From assembly GCA_905235285.1 (NCBI GenBank), contig CAJOLI010000001.1, positions 58,265 through 122,264 on the forward strand: a stretch of DNA of 64,000 nucleotides, in the 5' to 3' direction. This document shows, one piece after another, positions 52,426-62,500 of this stretch (its first letter is position 1; each line of letters starts with the position of its first letter). Below the pieces are notes generated by a model. It saw nothing but the letters and a program-made list of their open reading frames with translations, did no database searches and had not been told where the DNA came from. Both the position numbers and the translations under genes were made by a program. The DNA comes from an uncultured Bacteroidaceae bacterium (GTDB lineage: Bacteria > Bacteroidota > Bacteroidia > Bacteroidales > Bacteroidaceae).

Positions 52426-53715
52426 CTAACCTCCAAAGTTGTCAAAGCGGATCATATCATCTTCGACCCCAAGGCTATGGAGCAGGTCGAGCACGGTCTT
52501 GGCCATCATTGGTGGTCCGCAGAGGTAGTACTCGCAGTCCTCTGGATTCTCGTGAGCCTTAAGGTACGTGTCGCCCATAACAGGTGCAACGAAGCCTGGG
52601 GTATATTTGATGCCAGCTGCGTCGGCCTTAGGATCGGGACGGTCGAGTGCGAGGTGGAAGTGGAAGTTATCGTACTCCTTATCCAGCTGGAGGAAGTCGT
52701 CGAGGAAGGGAACTTCCTCCAAGGCGCGTGCACCATAGAAATAGTGCATGGGGCGCTTACGATCCTCGTCCTTCACGCCGTGGCCCTTGAGCATGTGCAT
52801 AATCTGAGCACGCAGGGGAGCCATGCCAGCACCACCACCGACCCAAATCATCTCGCGACCAGTGCCATACTGAGGACGGAACTCGCCGTAAGGGCCGCTC
52901 ATTACGACCTTGTCGCCGGGTTTCAGCGAGAAGATGTAGCTGGAGGCGATACCAGGATTGACGTCGATGAAGCCGGGACCTTGATCTTTCGGTTTGAAAG
53001 GCGGTGTGGCAATACGTACGTTGAGGGTGATAATGTCGCCCTCGTCGGGATAGTTGGCCATGGAGTAGGCACGGATGGTGGGTTCGGGGTTCTTACACTT
53101 GAGCGGGAAGAGTCCGAACTTCTCCCATGCGGGCAAATAGGTGTCGCCGATGAGGCTCTTGTCGAAGTCCTTGTCGTAGTCGATGCAGTCGAACGCAGGA
53201 ATCCTGATCTGTGCGTATGAGCCTGGCTCGAAGTCCATGTGCTCGCCTGGAGGCAGTGCGACCTTGTACTCCTTGATGAAAGTGGCGACATTCTTGTTGC
53301 CAATGACTGTGCACTCCCACTCTTTGACACCGAGGACACTCTCGGGAACCTTGATGCCGAGGTCGCCCTTGACCTTGCATTGGCATCCGAGGCGCCAGTG
53401 GTCTTTGATTTCCTTGCGGGTGAAATGGCCTTTCTCGGAATCGAGGATCTCGCCTCCACCGTCCGTGACCTGGCATTTGCACTGGCCACAAGAGCCTTTA
53501 CCGCCACAGGCTGAGGGCAGGTAGACGCCTTGTTCGGCAAGCGTGGAGAGAAGGCTAGCACCCTGAGGCACGGACAGCTGGTCCTTGCCGTTCATTGTTA
53601 TGGTGACATTACCACTCGGTGAGAGGTAAGCCTTTGCTACAAGCAGAATGATGACCAACGCGATAATAATCACGAGGAAAACCACAATGCTTGTCAGAAT
53701 TAATGCTGTATTCAT
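52426..53715 (-). CDS. nqrF: Na+-translocating NADH:quinone reductase subunit F
   Basis: SACGGKGSCGQCKCQV 2Fe-2S ferredoxin, FAD/NAD reductase domain. Confidence 0.96.
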   Translation of the reverse strand: MNTALILTSIVVFLVIIIALVIILLVAKAYLSPSGNVTITMNGKDQLSVPQGASLLSTLAEQGVYLPSACGGKGSCGQCKCQVTDGGGEILDSEKGHFTRKEIKDHWRLGCQCKVKGDLGIKVPESVLGVKEWECTVIGNKNVATFIKEYKVALPPGEHMDFEPGSYAQIRIPAFDCIDYDKDFDKSLIGDTYLPAWEKFGLFPLKCKNPEPTIRAYSMANYPDEGDIITLNVRIATPPFKPKDQGPGFIDVNPGIASSYIFSLKPGDKVVMSGPYGEFRPQYGTGREMIWVGGGAGMAPLRAQIMHMLKGHGVKDEDRKRPMHYFYGARALEEVPFLDDFLQLDKEYDNFHFHLALDRPDPKADAAGIKYTPGFVAPVMGDTYLKAHENPEDCEYYLCGPPMMAKTVLDLLHSLGVEDDMIRFDNFGG

Positions 53716-53733
53716 TGTTGTTCTGCTTGTTAT

Positions 53734-54360
53734 TTAAAGGTTAAGACCAGAGAAGCACATGAATGCCATAGCCATGAGACCAACGGTGATGAACGTGATG
53801 CCGAGTCCCTGAAGTGGGCGTGGCACGTTGGTGTAAGCCATCTTCTCGCGAATGGCAGCGAGGCATGTGATGGCCAACAGCCAACCGATACCTGAGCCAA
53901 GGGCATATGCTATGCTGTCCCAAATGCTCAGAATAGCTTGCGAGTTGGTGTCGGGCATGGTGACGCGCTGCTGCATGAACAGCGAGGCGCCCATGATGGC
54001 GCAGTTCACGGCTATAAGTGGCAGGAAGATGCCGAGTGCGTTATACAGCGAAGGGCTGAAACGCTCGACAATCATCTCTACGAGCTGTACGATGGCAGCG
54101 ATAACGGCGATGAAGAGGATGAACGAGAGGAAGCTCAGGTCCACACCCTCAACGAGGCAGTCGGGGCCAAGGACGTACTGCTGCAAGAGGTAGTCCACGG
54201 GCACGGTGATGAGCAACACGAAGGTCACTGCCACGCCGAGACCGAGGGCCGTCTTCACGCTCTTCGAGACGGCGAGATACGAGCACATGCCGAGGAAGAA
54301 GGCGAAGATCATATTGTCCACAAAGATGGAGCGGACAAATAGACTGATTAGATGTTCCAT
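53734..54360 (-). CDS. nqrE: Na+-NQR subunit E
   Basis: 208 aa multi-[32 protein letters not shown]. Confidence 0.95.
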   Translation of the reverse strand: MEHLISLFVRSIFVDNMIFAFFLGMCSYLAVSKSVKTALGLGVAVTFVLLITVPVDYLLQQYVLGPDCLVEGVDLSFLSFILFIAVIAAIVQLVEMIVERFSPSLYNALGIFLPLIAVNCAIMGASLFMQQRVTMPDTNSQAILSIWDSIAYALGSGIGWLLAITCLAAIREKMAYTNVPRPLQGLGITFITVGLMAMAFMCFSGLNL

Positions 54361-54365
54361 AGTTA

Positions 54366-54524
54366 CATTTACTATTTATTGATTTTCCATTTACTATTTA
54401 AATGACTGTACGTCTGTTATTACAATCTGACTATCTAAAAGGACAATATTTATGAGAGTTTTCAGCTCTTGTTGATATTCCCAAGGAGACGAATGTTAAA
54501 TAGTAGATGGTTAAATGGTAAATT
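54366..54524. repeat. Paired short inverted repeats in the nqrE-nqrD gap
   Basis: CATTTACTATTT 54366, CCATTTACTATTT 54387 versus AAATAGTAGATGG 54498, AAATGGTAAATT 54513. Confidence 0.8.
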
Positions 54525-55149
54525 ACTGAAGTTCTTTATTATACGCACGATGTGCCCAGATGACGCAGCCGACGATGATGAGCGACATGGCGGGCATGGT
54601 CATCATACCGTTGTTGACATAACCGTGGTCGTAGCACCACTGAGGAACGACTTGCAGTCCGAAGAGTGTGCCGGAGCCGAGCAGTTCGCGGAAGAATGCT
54701 ACGATGACAAGGATGATGGCATAACCGATGCCGTTGCCTATGCCGTCGAGGAACGAAGGCCAGGGTTTGTTCATCATGGCAAAAGCCTCGAGTCGTCCCA
54801 TGAGGATACAGTTGGTGATAATCAAGCCAACGTAAACCGAGAGCTGCACGCTGACGTCGTAGGCGAAGGCCTTGAGCACCTGACTTACGATGGTCACCAG
54901 GGCAGCCACCACGACCAGCTGAACAATGATGCGGATTCGGTTGGGGATGGACTTGCGGATGAGCGAGATAATCAAGTTTGAGAAGGCGGTGATGATGGTC
55001 ACGCTAAGACCCATCACTATTGCTGGCTCAAGCTGAGCGGTGACGGCCAGTGCGGAGCAGATGCCGAGGACCTGTACTACGATAGGGTTGTTCAGGTTGA
55101 GCGGGTTAGTCAGCGCCTCCATATTTGCTTTGGAAAATAATTGACTCAT
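54523..55149 (-). CDS. nqrD: Na+-NQR subunit D
   Basis: NPLNLNNPIVVQVLGICSALAVT. Confidence 0.95.
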   Translation of the reverse strand: MSQLFSKANMEALTNPLNLNNPIVVQVLGICSALAVTAQLEPAIVMGLSVTIITAFSNLIISLIRKSIPNRIRIIVQLVVVAALVTIVSQVLKAFAYDVSVQLSVYVGLIITNCILMGRLEAFAMMNKPWPSFLDGIGNGIGYAIILVIVAFFRELLGSGTLFGLQVVPQWCYDHGYVNNGMMTMPAMSLIIVGCVIWAHRAYNKELQ

Positions 55150-55181
55150 AGTTGTAAATATACGATTTTACGATTTACAAT

Positions 55182-56364
55182 TTACTTTTTTTTAGTTGTG
55201 CCGCAGCATTCTTTGTCACCCTTGCAGCCAGGCTTGCCGCATGAACCGCTCTTGTCACAGACGCCGCTCTTGCAGCAGTCGTTGCCGCTCTGACACTTGT
55301 GACCGGCAGCCTTCTTCGGGCAACCGCCGCAGCCGTCAGCCTTGGGGCAGCCATTGGCCTTGGGGCAGCCGTCAGCCTTAGCACAGGGGGCTACCTTCTC
55401 ACAAGCAGCGCAAGGGCATTCCTCACGGGCGCAGCATTTGGCATCGCTGGCGCAGTTGCAGGCGGGGTCGCCGCAGCTGCCGTCCTTGCAGGCACACTGC
55501 TTCTTCTCGGCGCAAGTGCAGTCGGGCTTGTCGCAGCACTTCTCTGCCTTGTGGCAGCAGTTGCCGGCGGGTTTGGCACCGCCGAGGGCGTTGACATACT
55601 GCTGAATGCCCGTGAGCACCATCTCGCCAACACCTTTAGAGGTCAGCGTAGCACCGGTGACACCGTCGACCTGAGTCTCGCCTTCACTGGAACCCTTCTT
55701 GACAACGGTCAGAGCGACGTTGCCATCAGGCCCCATGACGGGACGACCAATGAACTTGGAACTTAGCTTCCTTGATGAGAGCACCCAGACCAGCGGTCTC
55801 GCTCTCATGGTCGAAGTAAGCACCGAGCACGCTCTGCAAGTCAGGCGTAACGGCCACATAGCCCCAAAGGCCACCCCATAGGCCACGGCCCTTGAGGGGG
55901 AGCACGAGAGCTTCAGCGCCGTCGGCAGTCTTTGCCTTGTATACGGGGAACTTGTCGCCAATCTCCTTGGTCTGGACGTCGAAGGCGTTAGCGCCATCAA
56001 TGACCTGACCGTCGGGAGTCAGCACACAAGTCTCTTGAATCAATTCGTCAAACTTGCCTTCGACCTCGCTCTTAGCCAGGCCGCGAACATTCAAGGAGGC
56101 AAGTATCTGGGATTTCTTATCAATAGCTACGTTAGCATCCTGAGCAGGCTTGAGAGCGCTGCTGACGAAGGCCAGCAGGAAGGCCACGAGCACCACCAAG
56201 ACTGCGGCATAGCAGATGGTGTAAACATTGCTGTTGGTGTTTATGCCCTTAGGCTTTTCCTCCTTGATGTGGGAGGTGTCAGCGCCGCAGATAGGGCACT
56301 TGTCGGGCATTGATGCGGCTTCAAACGTTTGGCCGCATTGGCTGCATAAAAATTTCTTTGCCAT
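55182..56364 (-). CDS. nqrC: Na+-NQR subunit C with N-terminal rubredoxin-like ribbon and C-terminal Cys-rich tail; +1 frame change near 55745-55775
   Basis: Frame A 55726-56364 (TM and first part of FMN domain), frame B up to 55182 (SKFIGRPVMGPDG, DGVTGATLTSKGV FMN-threonine motif, then 29-Cys tail). Confidence 0.88.
55330..55383. repeat. 18-bp x3 tandem repeat inside the Cys-rich tail
   Basis: CAGCCGTCAGCCTTGGGG / CAGCCATTGGCCTTGGGG / CAGCCGTCAGCCTTAGCA, encoding KADGCPKANGCPKADGC on the minus strand. Confidence 0.9.
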
Positions 56365-56369
56365 ATCTG

Positions 56370-57551
56370 TTACTGTTTAATTGCGCGTTTTGCACGTTTT
56401 GAAATGTTGCGGCTGACGAAGCAGTAGTCGATGAGGGGAGCTGCCAGGTTCATGAGCAGGATAGCGAGCATCATACCTTCGGGGTAACCGGGGTTGAGCA
56501 CGCGTACAGTCACGGCCACGAATCCAATCAGCAAACCGTAAATCCATTTACCACCTTCAGTACGAGCGCTGGTGACAGGATCAGTAGCCATAAACACGGC
56601 GCCAAAGCAGAAGCCGCCGAGCACGAGGTGCTGATACCAGGGGATGTGAGCTCCGATGTTTCCAGGATCAAGGGTGGCATCGTAAAGCATTGCTGTAAGG
56701 GCACCACCCACAAAGACGCTTAGCATGGTCTTCCACGAAGCCACACCTGTGCAGAGCAGCAGGCAAGCACCGATGGCGATGGCGATGACACTGGTCTCAC
56801 CGATGGAACCAGGGATGAGACCACATATCTGATTGCAGAGGCTCGATGTTAAGGCCGAGCCGGCAGCCAGCTCACCAAGAGGTGTAGCAGCAGAGAACGT
56901 GTCGGGCACATTGAAGCCAAGGCCGCAGATGGTGTTCTGAGCCACCCATACGGTGTCGTCACCTGTCATGCTGGAAGGATAGGAGAAAAATAGGAACGCG
57001 CGCGTAATAAGCGCTACGTTGAAGATGTTCATGCCGGTGCCACCGAAGATTTCCTTGGCGAAGATGACGGCGAAGGCGGTAGCTATGGCGAGCATCCACA
57101 GCGGCGTGTTCACAGGCACAATCATCGGGATGATGATGCCCGAGACGAGGAATCCTTCGTGAATCTCCTCGTTCTTCCATTGAGCTACGGTGAACTCTAT
57201 GCCGAGGCCTACGATGTAACTGACGATGATCTTAGGCAGCACAGCGAGGAAGCCGTACCAGAACATCCCCCAGAAAGTAGCCTGCTCGAGTTGTCCGGCA
57301 GCGAGCGCGTTCTGGTAACCGACGTTGTACATTCCGAAGAGCAACGCAGGCACCAGGGCGATGACAACGAGCGACATGATACGCTTGCTGTCGATGGCAT
57401 CGTGCACGTGAGTGCCGGCGCGTCCTGCCGTCGTGTTGGGCACGAAGGCGAACGTATCGAAGCCATCATAAAGCGAACGGAAGGCGTGGAGCTTGCCACC
57501 CTCTTCGAAGTTCGGCTTTATCTTGTCGAAAAATTTTCTTAGACTATTCAT
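56370..57551 (-). CDS. nqrB: Na+-NQR subunit B
   Basis: 393 aa multi-TM; KIKPNFEEGGKLHAFRSLYDGFDTFAFVPN. Confidence 0.95.
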   Translation of the reverse strand: MNSLRKFFDKIKPNFEEGGKLHAFRSLYDGFDTFAFVPNTTAGRAGTHVHDAIDSKRIMSLVVIALVPALLFGMYNVGYQNALAAGQLEQATFWGMFWYGFLAVLPKIIVSYIVGLGIEFTVAQWKNEEIHEGFLVSGIIIPMIVPVNTPLWMLAIATAFAVIFAKEIFGGTGMNIFNVALITRAFLFFSYPSSMTGDDTVWVAQNTICGLGFNVPDTFSAATPLGELAAGSALTSSLCNQICGLIPGSIGETSVIAIAIGACLLLCTGVASWKTMLSVFVGGALTAMLYDATLDPGNIGAHIPWYQHLVLGGFCFGAVFMATDPVTSARTEGGKWIYGLLIGFVAVTVRVLNPGYPEGMMLAILLMNLAAPLIDYCFVSRNISKRAKRAIKQ

Positions 57552-57571
57552 CTTATCATTTACAATTTAAA

Positions 57572-58050
57572 AATTTACCATTTACCATTTGATACCATTT
57601 ACATCTTAATGATTGACCATTTACTATTTCGTATCATGAAAATGCCTGAGCTATTGATCTATCTTGCGACGAATAGCAGTTATCGTGCTAACAGTGATTC
57701 TCAACAACTCCTGACACTCATTATACAATGCTTCCACTCAACTTGGTTTGACCATCTCTGTTACCATGATAATTTCCAACCAATGAGTGTTTCGCCTAAT
57801 TCCTCTTCAACCATCTTCAGCTTGTTCAGGAAATCTTTATCAGACTTTGCAAGAAGAGCTGCCCTGTAATTGGCAGATGGTGACGTACCAGAACGTACAA
57901 TTTGCCTTGCTATGGCATCAGAGGAAATCTTCCGGGGCATTGAATCTACCATTTTAATTATACGGACGGCCATTTCCTTAAACCTTATTTTAAGTTCGTT
58001 GCTATCCATAACATCCAAATGGTAAATAGTAAATGGCTAAATGGTAAATT
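57572..58050. repeat. Nested inverted repeats flanking the four-helix-bundle pseudogene
   Basis: Outer AATTTACCATTT 57572-57583 / AAATGGTAAATT 58039-58050; inner CCATTTACTATTT 57617-57629 / AAATAGTAAATGG 58024-58036. Confidence 0.9.
57651..58018 (-). pseudogene. Decayed four-helix-bundle (S23/IVS-like) protein gene
   Basis: Intact start MDSNELKIRFKEMAVRIIKMVDSMP...RSGTSPSANYRAA...KMVEEELGET, then a 1-nt frame change; continuation WLEIIMVTEMVKPS*VEALYNECQELLRITVSTITAIRRKIDQ* with an in-frame TGA. Confidence 0.85.
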
Positions 58051-59377
58051 AGAGGTTCTCTTTGCGCAGGATATCCAATCCCTCGCGCACGATACGTTGC
58101 AATTCTAGTTTTGAACTGTCTACAAACTCAGCGATGGCGAAGTCCTCAGGAGCCACCTCGTAGATGCCGAGGGCTTCCTGGCGGTCGATGTCACCTGCGA
58201 TGATGGCCTTGACGAGGTAGCCGGCATAGATGTCCATAGGGAACACGCGGTCGTATTCACCCGACATGATGATGTGACGCTCGCCGCCTTTGACACGGGC
58301 ATCCAGGGTGTACTCGGTCTTCTTGGGGCGCAGCCAGCTGAAATAGCTGCGGTTGGTGCTGAACTCCTTGAAGCGGGGTGCAATCCAGCCCAGCATCTCA
58401 AAGACGTCGTCGCCCTCGGGGATAACGGTGACTTCCGTGGCATGAGCGGCCAGGAAACCATCCTTCGAAGCCTTCACGCCCACCATTGGGTTACCGTTGA
58501 TGATGCGCAGGCTCTTCTGCTCATCGAGCTGTCCGGCCAAAATGGCTGCGAGTGGTTGTCCCACGACAGCCTTGATGTACTTAGGCACTTTCACCTCGGA
58601 GCCGGCAACGGCGATGGTGCGTGTAAGGTCGACCTTGCCTGTGAGAGCCAGACGGCCTACAAAAATAACCTCTTCGGCGCCCATTGTCCAGACGACTTCG
58701 CCCTTGTTGATGGGGTCGATGTGGTTAATCTGAACGCCCACGTTGCCTGCGGGTGCGGGGCCGTCGAAGATAGTGACGGTGCAGTCCTTGGCAGCCGTCA
58801 GAGCCTTTGCCGTCTGCTTGTTGCTGACGCCGAGGTTGACCTTGGCAATCTTGCTCAGTAGCGAGAGGCCAGCCTGAAACTCCGCCTCCTGTCCCTTCAG
58901 GACGTACTCAAAGTCCTGAGCCAACGGCATGCTGTTGAATGCGCTGACGAAGATGGCCTTAGGCTTGTCATCGGGGTTAGCCACGACATCGTAAGGGCGC
59001 ATGCGCAGGAATCCAAAGAGGCCGCTCTCCAGCAGCAACTTCAGCGGGTCTTTCTCCGCGAAGGTGGCAGCTGTCTGCTTGCCATCGGCATCAACGCGAA
59101 CGCTCATTACCTTGCGGCGTTCACCACGCTCGACGAGCGCCACGGTGCCGCTGACAGGCGAAACGAACTTCACTTCGGGATGGTTCTTGTCAACAAACAA
59201 GGCATCCCCGACCTTGACAGTATCTCCCTCCTTGACGACGACCTTGGGCTTCATGCCGTAGAAATCATCGGGGACCAGCGCATACTGACCCTCGACTTTC
59301 GTTTGCATGGTTTCCAAGCTCGCCTTGCCCTTCAGGTTTACGTCGAGGCCTTTGCGTAACTTGATTACATTTGCCAT
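58049..59377 (-). CDS. nqrA: Na+-NQR subunit A
   Basis: 442 aa; KLRKGLDVNLKGKA, SPVSGTVALVERGERR. Confidence 0.95.
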   Translation of the reverse strand: MANVIKLRKGLDVNLKGKASLETMQTKVEGQYALVPDDFYGMKPKVVVKEGDTVKVGDALFVDKNHPEVKFVSPVSGTVALVERGERRKVMSVRVDADGKQTAATFAEKDPLKLLLESGLFGFLRMRPYDVVANPDDKPKAIFVSAFNSMPLAQDFEYVLKGQEAEFQAGLSLLSKIAKVNLGVSNKQTAKALTAAKDCTVTIFDGPAPAGNVGVQINHIDPINKGEVVWTMGAEEVIFVGRLALTGKVDLTRTIAVAGSEVKVPKYIKAVVGQPLAAILAGQLDEQKSLRIINGNPMVGVKASKDGFLAAHATEVTVIPEGDDVFEMLGWIAPRFKEFSTNRSYFSWLRPKKTEYTLDARVKGGERHIIMSGEYDRVFPMDIYAGYLVKAIIAGDIDRQEALGIYEVAPEDFAIAEFVDSSKLELQRIVREGLDILRKENL

Positions 59378-59466
59378 ATAAAAATAAGTAATAAAAAATG
59401 GTTTTAGCTAAAAACTGCGCAAAATTAGCAAAAAAAGATAAAATAGGCCGCATAATAACTGAAGAA

Positions 59467-59499
59467 TTTTGCTGAAACTTTTAAAAAAGACTACTTTTG
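59467..59499 (+). promoter_or_regulatory. Putative -33/-7 promoter for tamB
   Basis: TTTTG, 20 nt, TACTTTTG. Confidence 0.6.
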
Positions 59500-59571
59500 T
59501 TCTCACAAAACATCATTTGAGCCATCAAAGCGCTAAGAAATATCATCCGCTTCGCGGTAAGCATCATCATC

Positions 59572-62500
59572 GTGCTCTACCTCGGCATCATTGTCTTCAC
59601 GGCCACCCCTGCTTGTCAGCGCTGGACGGCGAAGAAAGCTGCTGCCGTGCTTTCCGAGCAACTCAAGACAGACGTCAGCATTGGCAGAGCGCGTTTAGGA
59701 CTATTCAGCCGACTCGTGCTCGATGATGTTCTCCTTCTCGACCAAGGCGGAGATACGCTCTTGGCAGCCACGCGTCTGAGCGCTAAGATGAATGTAATGG
59801 AGCTCACACGCGGACGCATTCGCATCGACAACGTGCAGCTCTTCGGCTACGACGTGCGCCTGCGGCGCGACAGCCCCGACGAGCCCTACAATTTTCAGTT
59901 CATCATTGACCGCTTTGCCTCGCAGGACACTACTTCAACGCCGCTCGACTTGGCCATATCGAGCATCGTAGTGCGACGCGGACGACTCTCACACGACCTA
60001 ACCTACGCTCCTTTGGAAGACCGCTTCTCTGCCGCTCACCTGCATATTGACGACCTGCACGTGAAAGCTTCCATTGACTCTCTTACCAACGAAATTATAC
60101 GTCTTTATATTAATGAATTAGGTTTTACTGAGTCAAGGAGTGGTTTAACTTTGGAGAATCTTGCCGGCCGCGCCGATTTACTAAAAGATGAAGTTACCAT
60201 TCACTTCTCGTCCCTCCAGTTGCCGGGCACCAGCATGAGTATCAAGGCTAATGCCAGGAAAGCCCACGACGCTGCATGGACGGACATTGATGCCCTAAGG
60301 GCCGATGTCCAAGTTGGCGGCCACATCACTCCCAGCGATCTTTCGGCACTGGTTCCGCAGGCGAGTGCTATAGACAAAGTTGTCAACTTGTCGGCAGTTG
60401 CCCATCTCGAAGAGAGCTCCGTAGTAGTGCATAAGCTGACAGCCGACGCCGAAGGCCTGGCGCTTATGGCTGTAGGCGAAGGGCATCTGAACACTGCCGA
60501 CAGCACAACGGCCATCCCACTCGACCGTCTGAGCCTCGACGTGCGGCAACTAAGCCTCTCCCACGACTTCTACAGCCCCATATTGGCAGCGCTAAGCAAG
60601 TCGCAACCCGGTGGCGTGCTCAGCGATAACCTCACCACTACGCTTTCGCACTTAGGCGACATCAGCCTTGAGGGACACTTCGATGGCAACGGCAGGCCTA
60701 GCCACGCTAGCATCGACGCTACTGTAGCAACTTCTATAGGCAGTTTAAAGGCCGCTGGTCAGATCATTGATTCAGACCGCTTTGAGATGCGGGCTACATC
60801 TTCTGAGCTGCGTCTGTCAGAGTTGCTGGCTGATGCGTCAACTCTTCCTGTTGACGACCTCACGCTCGAGGTAGACGCCCGGGGAAGCGTCAAGTCACGC
60901 TCGGCAAACGGACATCTCACAGCCGAGCACTTAAACGTCAAAGGTACAGTCCTCGATAATATCGACGCCACGTTCGACCTCTCGCGCACAGCCGTGAAAG
61001 CTCTGCTCCGCCTCTCTGACGACCAATATGCCTTCGGCGCCGACGTCGACCTTTCATCGACACGCGAGCTGGCACTGCAACTGCAAAGCCTCGACCAGTT
61101 GCAAGGGCGTGTAGCGCTCAGCGATGTCAGGGTGAAGACTGCCGACCACGACTTCACCCTTGACCAGCTCGCCATCGCTGCCACAAACGACGACTACGGC
61201 CACCACCTCATAGCCCGTGGCGATTTTCTGGATGCCTACATCGACGGCAACTTCAGCTACCAGCGCCTGCCGGCTACGGCACAAGCCCTCTTACACGCTG
61301 TACTACCCTCGCTGATACCGAAGCCTGCCACTTCGACAACCGACGACAGCGACCAGATGACCTTCTCCCTCAATCTGTGGGACGCAGAGCCGCTACGCGA
61401 GTTTGCAGGCATAGACCTCGTGCTGCCACAGCCCGGATACATCGAGGGCGACATCGACGGCAGCAAGCGCCAGATGAGGGTACAGGCCGACCTGCCGCAC
61501 GTCACCTACGGTGCGGAAGACCTGCGCGCCGTGAGCCTTCTCTTCCGGCAGGCGGAGGACAGCATAACATCATTCCTGACTCTGCAGCGCATGATGGAGC
61601 ATGGACCACTGGACCTGAGCGTTGCTGCCGCGGCTAAGGACGACAAACTGCAGTCAACCTTGACGTGGGACGAGCATAACCTCTCGGTACTGAGCGGGCA
61701 GCTGGCCACGACGACACGTTTCTCGAGCGACGATCAGGGCAAGTTCCGCTTCGACATCGACTTCCATCCCACACAGGTCATCGTCTCTGACACAGCGTGG
61801 AACGTCAGACCATCATCTGTAAGCTTCGCCGACGGCGTGCTCGACGTCGACAGCTTCGAGGTCACGCAGCAAGGGCGCCACCTCCGCGTTAACGGGCGCG
61901 TATCAAAGCAGGCAGCTGACACGCTCTACGCCGACCTGCGCGGCATTGATCTGCAGTACGTCCTCGGACTCATCGACTTCCACGACGTGGAATTCGAGGG
62001 ACAGGCGACGGGCAAAATCAAGGCCCACAGCCTAATGACGAGCATCGCCGTGGACGCAGACCTGCGCGTCGATGATTTCAAGCTCAACGAAGGTCTTCTC
62101 GGAACGGCGTACATCAACGGCGGCTTTGGCCGCAAGGACGACCGCGCAATCGACCTCGACGCACTCGTGCACGAGCCTACTCACGGCGAAATAAGCCACA
62201 TCACGGCAATCATAAAACCCGGACATGAGCCTGGGCGAGGCATCGACCTCAGTGTCAATGCACGACGCATCAACACCTATTTCCTCAACGACTTCACAGA
62301 TTTCATATTCACCGACCTGCAGGGCCAGGCCTCGGGCTACGCTCACCTCTACGGACCATTCAAGCAACTCAACGTCGAGGGCGAACTGGAGCTCGACACA
62401 CTCTCCGTGACAATCGATGCCCTCGGCACTCGCTACCACCTACACCCAGGCGACAGCGTCCACCTACACCCCGGGGGCATACGCTTCAACGACATACACG

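Noticed and set aside
55299-55766. 155-aa plus-strand Ala/Gly/Val-rich ORF resembling a membrane protein or bacteriocin
   Set aside because: Exact antisense of the Cys-rich nqrC tail; low complexity is explained by the GCA/TGC complement of Cys and Ala codons.
55740-55780. Programmed +1 frameshift in nqrC
   Set aside because: No clear stop-codon-plus-slippery-site arrangement at the shift; error or mutation is simpler. Kept only as an open question.
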